DNA of 28,294 nucleotides from Hypsibius dujardini. Its lineage: Eukaryota; Tardigrada; Eutardigrada; Parachela; Hypsibiidae. The notes below the pieces were generated by a model, which was not told the origin of the DNA, did no database searches, and saw only the letters and a program-made list of their open reading frames with translations. Numbering within the stretch: position 1 is the first letter of the stretch; the number at the start of each line of letters is the position of its first letter. The translations under genes and the position numbers were made by a program. Positions 17,761 to 27,200 of the stretch are shown piece by piece. The stretch spans positions 1 through 28,294 of the forward strand of contig LRSR01001530.1 of assembly GCA_001579985.1 (NCBI GenBank). The letters run 5' to 3'.

Positions 17761-18394
17761 GTACGCCTGTCTATTTTTATTTGTATTTCGATCCTACTAT
17801 CGTTGCAATATTTACCAATTTCCAACCAACTAAAAACACACAGATACATCCGAAAACTCCTGGAAAAAATGAGGCCGCCCGACACGCTCCCAGACATCCA
17901 GCTTCAAAGACATGTATTTGCTTCGAAAGCAAGGAAAACCATCGCGCAATTATCGTTCGAAATTGGCGTCATCTTAACACGCCTCCCAACGGACTATTAA
18001 CATGTGACTGCCGGAGCCAGCCTCTGCGGTATCTAATGAACTGATAACGAGTCGCATTAAAATTAGTGTCAGCCGCTACCGGCCTGGATAACTTCATCTA
18101 GCGACACTGTACGATGTTATAGTACGAGTATACAAACAAACCGCAAAAAATGTATTTACTACGGTGTTGTCCGTACCATCCGAGCAGACCCTCGCCAAAG
18201 TGATTACACCCTGCACTGATTCTGCATGGTAGTAGCTACCGTACCTTTCACCGCCCGTTCCCTCTGTTACCGCTTCCTACACGAGCTAACACGGTCATGT
18301 CGACCACAGATTACGATATCAGAAACCCATAAGACCGGTGCCCAAACAATGACAATGATGTGCTTTGATGTGAAACCATGAACCTACTTTACTG

Positions 18395-18402
18395 TATATA
18401 AA
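18395..18402 (+). promoter_or_regulatory. TATA box of trypsin-like gene 3
   Basis: TATATAAA lies 118 nt upstream of the start codon, aligned with the sister genes. Confidence 0.65.
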
Positions 18403-18512
18403 AAGCAAACTGTTCCAGCAGAAAGTCATCAGTTGGACTCTTCTCATCGTCAGAAGTCGAACAGAAGCGTTTTTATATTACGATTTACAAACTGTAAGAG
18501 ACCCAATCGATC

Positions 18513-19184
18513 ATGTTGCGAGCGATCGTCCTTGTGGTTGTGGTCCTTGGCGTAGCCAATGCACAGAACTGCGGGAACCCAACCGTCCGACCGACCTTGT
18601 CGCGTTTCAATTCCTTGATCGACATCTTGAGCGGGAAGAGTGAGCGGATCGTTGGAGGTATCGAAGCTACACCTCACTCCTGGCCGTGGCAGGTGGTCGT
18701 TCAAGTCGGCGGCGGCCTTTGCGGTGGTTCAATTGTACGTTCTTATCGTTTTGTCGGACAGGATCTCTGATGGTGAAAAGTGATAATTAATGCAATTTTC
18801 TTTCATTCAGATTGATGAGGATTGGATTATGACGGCTGCCCATTGTTGCGTGAGCCAATCTGGTGCAGTTCAACGGCCGTCCAGCTTCCGCGTGACGGCA
18901 GGAGAGCATAACCGTAACCAAGCCACTGAGCTGAACGCGAAACAGTACCTCATATCGAAGGTCATTCCCCATCCTTTGTACAACAATGACCCAGTCGAAC
19001 AGCAAGACTTCTGTCTCCTGAAGACCTCCACGGTACAAAACATTTCAGAATACATGTTTCAATTTATATACGCAGTCGTTTGTCTGTCTGCCTGCATGTC
19101 TGTTTGTCTCTCTTTCTGCCTGCCTCTCGGTTTGTCCCTTTGTCTGTTTGTTTGTCTGTCTGTCTGTCTGTTTGTTTTTCTGTC

Positions 19185-19225
<41 letters not shown>

Positions 19226-19816
19226 TTTTCTGTCTCTGTCTGTCTATCTGTATGCGTGTCTATCTATCTATATGTTTGTCAGCCTGTTTGTCTGCGTATC
19301 GATCAGCGATTTCCGGTATACTGTAACATTCAAATTGTTGAAGTAAAATTTAACGTATCTTTCACACAGCCCATCACATTCAACGACCACGTCAAGCCGG
19401 TTTGTCTGGGCGAGGAAGATGATGAAATTGTTGGAAAGACCTGCTACGTGACCGGATGGGGACGGACTGTGGACTCACAGTGGGCCGCTACTTCACCGGT
19501 ACTCCGACAAGCTGGTGTCAACATTGTTGATCGTGCCGCCTGCCATCGGACCTACAACGATCTCCGATTCCCTTCTCCCAATCAGGACATCAGACTGTTC
19601 ATCAGCGAAGACATGCTTTGCGCGTCGTCCAACAACAAGGACAGCTGCCAGGGTGACAGCGGTGGCCCCTTGGTCTGCCTGAATGCCCGCGGTACCTACA
19701 ATTTGGTGGGTGTCGTGTCATGGGGAGTTGGATGCGCTGTGCCCGGTATTCCCGGAGTCTACGGGAAGACGTCAACAGCTTTGGAGTGGATTGCCAGTAC
19801 ATTGAGCTCAAACTAA
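18513..19816 (+). CDS. Trypsin-like secreted serine protease, tandem copy 3
   Basis: Exons 18513-18734, 18811-19032 and 19370-19816 give 296 aa with the common 222/222/447 structure. Every functional landmark is present: signal peptide, QNCGNP prosegment, SERIVGG activation site, His85, Asp140, Ser245 and trypsin-type Asp at 189. The exon 3 sequence is mosaic. Positions 19377-19566 are identical to gene 1, while the bases just before and after carry gene-2 states. The C-terminus (YGKTSTALEWIASTLSSN) is the most diverged of the three. Intron 2 is the longest, 337 nt, largely TGTC repeats. AATAAA at 20250 is the first canonical polyadenylation signal noticed downstream, about 430 nt away. Confidence 0.95.
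19078..19290. repeat. TGTC/TGTT microsatellite in intron 2 of trypsin-like gene 3
   Basis: This is the longest of the three intron-2 arrays. It contains internal higher-order repetition: a block of TGTC units followed by GTTTGTTTTTCTGTCTCTGT occurs twice (about 19150-19190 and 19196-19240). Confidence 0.9.
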
Positions 19817-20664
19817 TTTTAATTAACCCATGGTAATTGGAATACCAGCCGTGATTTTATATTTGATTCAGGCTACAATGTCTCCCCATCGATAATTCTT
19901 TAATCGTCTACAAGAAATGATGAAAAGTCTTCCGAGCTATCTTAGATTGTATTGCAACGTCGGTGAATTTATTGAATTTGCTAGGCTTTTATTATGATCG
20001 TCTACTACAACGTATACTAGCTCTGCGCCACTTTCCTACATAAACCAACTATTCCTGTCTCGGGGTTCCGGGACATGGAGAAGCATGCTTCCCCAATTAA
20101 ATCCGTCATTTATTTGGACGTTGCCTTATTGCCCTCAGGAGGTCCTCTAACAAAACTGGGAACAGTTAAAAAGTGGCGGGAATTTTTTTTTATTCTGGTA
20201 GAGCAAAACTCTCATGCAAATTAGGCTAGAAAGAACCGAAATTATGTCGAATAAATAAAACATATTTTTGACAGCACGTTAGTCGTACTACTTCTATATG
20301 TACAGACGCTCTCAAGCTATGGCATCGCCCGATAAAAAACGTGGAAGTCGCTCAGAAAAAAACCGGAATGCGAGAGGCGGAGAACGAGGCGCTGGGACAA
20401 ATTGGACCGTCCAGGGTACCTATAGAGGCACAACCTGACTTATAAGTGAGAGGCGCCTTTCTTTGTGAGGCACTTATTTAAGAACGGAATTGTCTTATTT
20501 ACAATCAGCAGCTTTTATAATATTCTGTATTATGAATCTATGAATTACATTCACAGTACGGACAATATGCACCTGCACTTGCATGAAAAAACAGCGGTCA
20601 ATCGTGATCACGTGCTTCGCAAAAAATGAATCCATGATGTTTGCCGTGTACCAATACTTAATAC
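19817..20664. other. Intergenic, no gene recognised
   Basis: This is the 3' flank of trypsin-like gene 3 up to the transposon. AATAAA motifs occur at 20250-20259. Nothing else is recognisable. Confidence 0.5.
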
Positions 20665-20684
20665 GGAGGTTGCGCCCGTCGTGA

Positions 20685-20800
20685 AATTGGAACGAAAACA
20701 AAAACGAAAACGAAAACGTTTGTAGAAACGAAGAATTGTTCGTAAATACGACGTTTGATACGAAACGAAGCACTTCGTTTCGTGAGGAACGACGTTTCCG
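20685..20800. repeat. Subterminal repeats and palindrome of the Harbinger element
   Basis: Several AAAACG units (about 20691-20720) are followed by a perfect palindrome at 20760-20783 with 11-nt arms (ACGAAACGAAG) around a 2-nt centre. Repeated sites close to the end could be bound by the Myb-like protein that such elements encode, but no binding evidence exists in the sequence. Confidence 0.55.
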
Positions 20801-21029
20801 GTCGTTATTTAGTTTTAGGGCAACGAAATATATATATGCATACAATGTGTGGTTTAGGCAGTAAGGTAAGACCATCCGAAGATTTGGACCGGGTGTTTGG
20901 CCAGGAGCGCACATCGCCCTTGCACATTGCACTTGATTGATGCCTAATTCATAAGACTGCTTATGTTGTGGGCTTCTTTACTTTACTTCTTTATTTCGTT
21001 TATGCTGCGTATCTGTGCCTGCCGCAATT

Positions 21030-22290
21030 ATGGGAAGACCTCCTAAAAAGGCTAAAGTAGCCGACGCTAACGAGATCGCTCCCGTTAAGACTCAGGAAGT
21101 GCTCGATTGGGAATTGCTGAATGAAACAGTTGTCGTCAATCCTATTACCCAGCCACTCATGAAAAGGACCAAGTTGTGGGAAGAAGTCACAGTCAATTTG
21201 AACTGCGATCTGGAGGAACCAATTTACAACGAGCAGCGATGTCGGGAGCGGTGAAGAAATTGCTGACCACTACCGTGCAAGACAGAAAAAAATTACCGGG
21301 GATGGAACGAAGGAACCCAATGCCTGCGATGTTTTACTTGCGGAAATTGTTGCCGAAGACGATAAGTATGAGCAACTGAAGGAGGACGAAAAGGAAAAAG
21401 AACATCAAAAGGAGCTTGCCCGTAAAAAAATCATAAGCGCTGCTCTGGAACGACTGAAAAAATCCGCCAAGAAGACGGAGGAGACCATTGATGAACACGG
21501 TGGCGATCCGGACCCCGGTTAGTATAGTTACTTTCTGATTGATCGATTGATCAGTTGATAATATTGCAAATGGCTCGGCGTGAACAGCTAGTCCTTGATT
21601 GGTGCATAAGCTATAATTTTCCCAGCGTTAAACGATATTTAAAATAATACCACTAATTGCAAACTTTGGGGCATAAATAAACTCCTAAATAAATTCTAAA
21701 AGAATCAATTCTTAATGGTTCTCAAGCATAAGAAATTTACATTATAAATATAATAATTTTGAAAAGTACGGTTCGTAAAATTATTTGGTTTGATTTATAT
21801 TTTGCAAAAAAATTGCAAAAGATAATTGTAAAAAATTTGTCAAAAACATTAGTGCTTACCGTCTTTTTTTGTTACAGATGAAGAGCCGAAAATGTTTGCC
21901 GCTAGTTCGAGTCAAAAGGAAGCAAAGAAGATCTGATTGAGCCCAAGGAGGAGCTACGCTCGACAAAAAGCTGCTGATACAGCCATGGACTACATCAACA
22001 AAAAAGCCGAAATGAACGCTGCCGAATCGGATAAGAAATCCGCTATGCAGTATGCGGAGTTGGAGGATTGAAAAGAGGAGCGCAAACTAAAGCTGGCGCA
22101 GCTGGAGGTGGACATGCAGAAGCTGGAAAATAATGAGCGGGATATTGCTCGTCGGGCTGAGAAAGATGAGCGTAATAGTGTCCGCCACGCAGAAATTGAT
22201 CAGCGAATGCTTGATAATTTTGCGAAATCTCAAGAAAATTTCATGAAGATGGCCGACGCAATGTGCAAATCGCTGGCAAAAAGCAATTAG
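21030..22290 (+). pseudogene. Broken Myb/SANT-like accessory gene of the Harbinger element
   Basis: The start at 21030 is followed by GRPPKKAK, which resembles an AT-hook or nuclear localisation motif. The next residues match the Myb/SANT-like protein of PIF/Harbinger elements, ending in RCRER. There a missing base turns the expected Trp-Lys-Lys into a TGA (21252-21254). The downstream frame continues convincingly to a donor at 21517/21518. A 360-nt intron leads to an acceptor before 21878. The second exon has further in-frame TGA codons at 21934-21936 and 22069-22071 (the latter could be a decayed CGA). After those the frame is an acidic/basic, coiled-coil-like region to the stop at 22290. 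At least three lesions make a full-length product unlikely. The break is inferred from this single copy, so sequencing error at the first site is possible. Confidence 0.75.
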
Positions 22291-22445
22291 CATGATGCTT
22301 GGGTTATATCATTATTAGAATTTGATATTGTCGGCAGAAAAGAAGCCAAAAACCAGTTTTATGCAATGGTTTAATTATGCAAAGATCATTTCATTAGAGA
22401 GATACTCGCGAAGAGTAGGCGGTGCCAGTTGGAAATAGTCTGAGG

Positions 22446-23645
22446 TCAAGCTACTATACACACACGTATCGCAATTTGTAAGCAGTGCACAAACAAAAAA
22501 GCACTTTGCGATAGGCTGCAGAAAGAGCTTAGGTTATGGGGAAACTCTGTAAAGGCGAAGAGCTTGGCAATTTTTCCGAAACCCCATTCCACGCTGATTC
22601 TGATGGAGCTCATAAGCCGATTGCATGTATTCTGTTCAGGAGTAATTCTGCCTTTGAATGGCGCTAAAACTCGAAGCCCGTCTTTGCGGACATTATAAGC
22701 CTGATCACCGTACAAGTAATAGTGCGCCTTTCCAGCTGGACTAAAGGCCCCGCTATTCTCCATTTGTTTCTCCAGCTTACTTTCAGTTAGCATTCGCAGA
22801 TCGTGATTGCGGTCCGGAGACGGTCCATAGAAATGCATAAAAATTCCACATGGACTCATTGTCCCAGAATACTACAGTAAAAAAAGTTATTAATTTTTGC
22901 GCCAATTTCATAGCAGAGAAACAGAAAAAAACGTCGGTCATTCCAATTTTGCGCCAGCTGATTTATTATTACTGGTGCTAGTACATATAGAAATAACCTT
23001 GCCTTGAGGTCGTGCCCACTGGTGTACCCACTATAACAGGCTTCTTGAATTGTGTAATTGGTGGGCCTACAAAACAAGTCATTTTTAGTTATTTTATAAA
23101 AAATGTTTGTCGACCAATCAATTGCTCAAGATATACCTGCAGAGTTTTATGTTGGTCCCGTCAACGAACCCAACGCATTTGTCGAGAGGAAAACCCTTTG
23201 CCACAGTAATAGCAGCCATTTGCTTCAGTTTTTCTTCGGTAAGCCAGGGCTGATTCAGATCAGTGAGCAAGTGGCCAAAGTGGTCGAAGACGTAGTCGGC
23301 AACGATGTTGAAGAATCGAGAGAGCACAGACATCACTCGGCCAAATACAATCTCCAAGTCATGAAGCCGAACCGGATACACCAGCCGACGCAACAACAAA
23401 CAAAGCCCTTCCAAGCCCGGCATTTTCGAACGGTTGTCCGCTATAAAAAATGCCGGAAAGCGCAAAGCGTCGCACAACTCTTGCAAATCTTTTGGAAGAA
23501 ACCGAAAATTCTTCTTGCAATGGACATCAGCAATTTTGTCTAGACTAAACGGTGTCAGTTCCTCGGGCCTGTTCTTGTCCTTTCGCCGTAATAATAGGAA
23601 AAACTCTTCATCGTCGAACGAATCATCCGCGTAAGCCATTGCCAA
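22446..23645 (-). CDS. PIF/Harbinger DDE nuclease (transposase, HARBI1-like)
   Basis: Three minus-strand exons (23645-23137, 23066-23003, 22871-22446) give 332 aa without an interruption. Family landmarks in order are VGFVDGTNIK (first Asp), ACYSGYTSGHDLK, FYGPSPDRNHDL (second Asp), YLYGDQAYNVR and SVEWGFGKI (the Glu). All three DDE residues are thus present, and the nuclease would be expected to cut and paste the element together with its Myb-like partner. The second intron needs a GC donor (CAAG|GCAAGG at 23003/23002) paired with an AG acceptor. Using the nearby GT instead brings an early stop, while the GC-AG join gives HDLKYSGTMSPCG as the family expects. It converges with the broken accessory gene, 155 nt apart. 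Activity in trans would depend on an intact accessory protein from another copy. Confidence 0.93.
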
Positions 23646-23869
23646 ATTTGTCGGTCCATCTTAAAGTTAGTTCCGAAATTAGAAAATAAACTATGACACA
23701 ATGTGAGAGGGTTGTTGTAATATTAGTTCGTTTAATTATATCGTTAGTACATTTATCGGCGCTTCTTTGCGCAATCTCAATTAAGACATGAACGAAGAAA
23801 CATAATTTCCAACGACGTTTGTTTTTTGTTTTACGCTTAGGTTTCTTTTTTACGACGGGCGCAACCTCC

Positions 23870-24283
23870 CTTATATCAATTGCAAATTTACTTACACTCA
23901 CCGCAAAATGAGCGCGGATCTGCGATCATCGCCCATCGAACGCACATGCCAATCCATTTTTATGCTACTCTCATAAAGCATCACATAGGCTCTCGTATCT
24001 ACTTCATAATAATACTATCCCCACACACAGCATATAAACACGTATCGAAACATGCAAGAATAGCACTATATATCAAGCAGCATGTACACTGTACACATGA
24101 AGAAACATGAAGCATGTGTGAAGAAAAATACACGGAAAAAGGATGTGCGATTATGAAATGGCGAACGAAGGTCTCCCTCCTCGCCTCGCCTTATCAACCG
24201 ACTCGACTTGAAGTTTGCTGAGCAAGATGGTCTTGGCATTGACATTGAAAGCATACCCCATCACCATCCCATCCCTCCCACTC
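23870..24283. other. Intergenic, no gene recognised
   Basis: This lies between the right end of the Harbinger element and the GPCR stop codon. No AATAAA is visible on the minus strand downstream of the GPCR. Nothing else was recognised. Confidence 0.45.
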
Positions 24284-27200
24284 TCATTCCGCATCCCTGA
24301 GACCTCCATCCAGCTCGCCAGACGGCGTGGATGTGTCCGTAGAGGCAAGCTGGTTCGAAGAGGACTCCAGCAGCTGACTCGAGTGCTCCTCCTGGATCGT
24401 CGACTTTTGCCAATGATGACGTCGTTGCCGACGGTCTCGTGGCTCAGCTGGCGTGCTGACGGCTCCGAAACGGAAAGTAGAAACCGGAACCGGAAGGAGA
24501 GCGGCCTCGCGTTTGTGGTCGGAACAGTTGCTGCTGTTGCTGTTGTTGTTGTTGAGGATGTTGCTGGCCGGGAGGCCGTTGTTGCCTTGTAGGGACCATG
24601 TCATGGAGAGGGACCGCCGACGAGGAATGCGGCCGACGCTCAGCATGGATGTCTGGGAGGTCGTTGACGGCGGACTGACGGCGCTGGTGGCGAGACGGTA
24701 GTCCGCTGCTTCGGCCGGGTGTGGGTGCATTTTTTGCGCAAAGTAACGAACGACTTCGAGGGAGCGTCGACGAAGGCCGATCGATGGAAGACCTAAATAA
24801 AGGGGGAAAAATTGAGAATGAACCATAAAATTTGAGCTCTTATTAGGGATGACAAGGAAAACTTAGCCAACGCATCCGTTGTTTTAATCAGCTAAAACGT
24901 AGTGAATAATGTTCTTCGGTGCAGATTGTTTTAGTAACTACATTTTTTTGGCTTAGTTTTATATTAAGTCGAATTATTTGACTAATTTTAGTCCTATTTC
25001 AGCCCTTCCCAATTAAAATTGTAGTAACTAGAACTGTAGTAACACACAGTTCCAACGGTGCTAGCGGACCTTGTAGCAGCATACTGCAACGTGAGTTGTT
25101 ACATTATCAGGGACAAAGTATGCAGCTGTACTTCTCTGCTAACTATTGTATTACCAGAGATGGTGCAATTGTTTAACCTTCTTTTTTTGCTGTATCAATA
25201 GGGAAAAGATTCAAAAACAGACTCGCGACCCTAGTCGGAACGAGGTGACAGTTGAGATGGTTTCCTAACTCTCACAGTTTGTCATATCCACAATACTTAA
25301 TCGTCTCTGTCTCGCTTTTTCCCAGTTGAAATAAATAAATAAATCAGTAGGTATAAATCTCCCTTCCCCAAATAAATAAAATATAAATAAATAAAAAGAA
25401 TAAATACATAAGTAATAATAATAATAATAATAGATGAATAATTGAATATGCAACAAAAATAAATAATAGTAATTAAGTAAGCCTCCCCAAAATGATCTTG
25501 GCCTTGAAGACTAACACAGCACAGTACACTAAACACGTCCATGCTCCAGCGAGGGCGAACAAACATCCTGATTTCATCAAATTAATCAAATCTCTTCCCA
25601 ATCTTCCTTGTTTTTCACTCCCCCCCCTCATCCCGACACAGCAATCACTGCCTATTAAACTGCCCCTCTATTGACACTCCTCGCTTGTGAATGTGATCCA
25701 CTTAGCCTAGTCATGCGACCGTCGCATAAACGAATGCTTCATTTATCACGGTCATCTAAGCCCCCCCCCCACAACCCAGACTTTACTTACGGGCCACGGG
25801 GACTGCCAACTTCTTGTCAGGCTTGACAAAGCACAGCGCCCTTCTCGCGGTGCCCCCGCGTTTCTTGCGATCCGATCCGCTTCCGCAGAAGCAGAGTACC
25901 CGCACAATGGCCTTGTATCCCGCAGCAAACTCATTCGACCTGAATGCATAGATGACGGGGTTAATGCAGCTCGACAGATGGAGAAAGATGTAGGCCTGTA
26001 AAAAGTGACAACGAGACAGTTAAAGAAGAGTCGGAAAATTGCACAAAAAAGACTATCATCATTTAGTGCGAAGGAAGCGTCTGTGAGATGTGTGTCTGTG
26101 ACAGAAACTCTCTTACGACATGCGCGCTCACGAGGTCAGGAATGCGATTTTTACTCTCTCCCTTCGATCGGATTAACCATGACAGGTTTTTCATCATTCA
26201 AGCAGAAAGTTTAAGGGTTTGTCGTGCCGTCGGTTGCACGTACCACGGGGTTGAGGACCGGCGGTACGCGTGACTTGTCCCGGAAGAATGCCACACTGGA
26301 GGAGTACCCGATGTAGGGTGTCCAGCACGTGAGGAATGCCAGAAAGATGATGACCAGCGTGGTGGCGATCTTCCGCTGCCGGAAGAGGTAGTCCCGGCGT
26401 GAGAGCGCCTGGAAGTCGCTTTTGAGGGTGGCCAGGGAGCGTCGAAACATCCGAAAAATGGAGGCGTAGCAGAAGAAGATCACGGCGAAGGGGACGAGGT
26501 AGTTGGACGCGGATGTGAATATGGAGTGGGAGATTTCGCGGAGGTTGTCTCGGTCCGGAATTTTAGGGCCGCACTAAAAATTGTTCCAGACGAAAAGGAG
26601 TTTTTATTTCAATATTTCTCAAATAAACGGTATGACAAAGAAATCCTATAAAATGAGATGGCGTTTTTAAGAACCAATCGTTGGCAATTTGTTTTTGGCA
26701 ATTTGGCAAAAAAAGATCTTACAGTTGCCAATTTTAACATATTATTATAAAAAGTGCCCGTTTTTATGGTGATGAAAAAGAACCGTTATTATTACAACAA
26801 AAATACCGTTGTCTTTAATTTGAAACTATATTAGTGATTGAAATTGAGAAAGTGATGCAACACAAAAGAAAATGGGGTATTCCCCTCTCCCATTGCATTT
26901 TTTAACCATCCACCGTACATATTGCTTACCGTTCTTTACCGTACTTCAAAGTGTTGGAATTTTAAACTGTTACGGTTCAGTACTATTGAGAAAAAAATAA
27001 CTCACTGTCGATTCGATTTATGGAATGCAATTTTGCCGGCAATGATGCCTTATGGGTTCGGTTTCACCCCATTTAAATCGATTACGAATTGTGTATAGGG
27101 TCCTCGTAAGTCAAGTAAGCTGAATGGGGATTGCATCATATGTCAATAGTGTTTCCACACAGTCAGCATCCGAGGAGAATAAGCGGTGTCCGACCTTGAT

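Larger units (their letters stand above)
17499..19816 (+). repeat. Duplicated unit B (upstream block plus trypsin-like gene 3)
   Basis: It is collinear with 14103-16265. Its private changes include a TATATA-rich insertion near 17552-17571, a (TGTC)n tract at 17696-17745 and an insertion of about 20 nt before the TATA box near 18360-18378. Similarity to copies 1 and 2 fades close to the stop codon: the 3' flanks of copies 1 and 2 still share CTGTACATTACTAA, and copy 3 does not. Confidence 0.9.
20665..23869. mobile_element. PIF/Harbinger DNA transposon (3.2 kb)
   Basis: The left terminal repeat GGAGGTTGCGCCCGTCGT (20665-20682) and its exact inverse complement at 23852-23869 enclose two convergent genes typical of the superfamily: a Myb/SANT-like gene (plus strand, broken) and a DDE nuclease gene (minus strand, open). 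Subterminal AAACGAAAACG-type repeats follow the left end, and related AAACAAAAAACAAACG sequence lies inside the right end. TTA occurs just outside both ends (20658-20660 and 23871-23873). This fits the TWA target of the superfamily, but the left copy is separated from the terminal repeat by four bases, so the duplication is uncertain. Confidence 0.88.

Noticed and set aside
17619-17897. Minus-strand frame resembling 14212-14475, with similar C-terminal residues (FPSSRA...NVF.E.GD.Y).
   Set aside because: Similarity follows from duplicated DNA, the N-terminal halves are unrelated, and the middle is a translated microsatellite.
19148-19816. A single 222-codon frame reading from intron 2 into exon 3 of trypsin-like gene 3.
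   Set aside because: The N-terminal part is the TGTC array. The acceptor at 19369/19370 and the two sister genes show the true exon start.
23103-23543. Plus-strand frame of 146 codons opposite the Harbinger nuclease.
   Set aside because: It is a shadow of the minus-strand exon, which carries the family motifs.
24215-24701. Plus-strand frames of 82-125 codons over the last GPCR exon.
   Set aside because: They are antisense shadows of the GPCR tail, which has splice-compatible ends and joins TM7 in frame.
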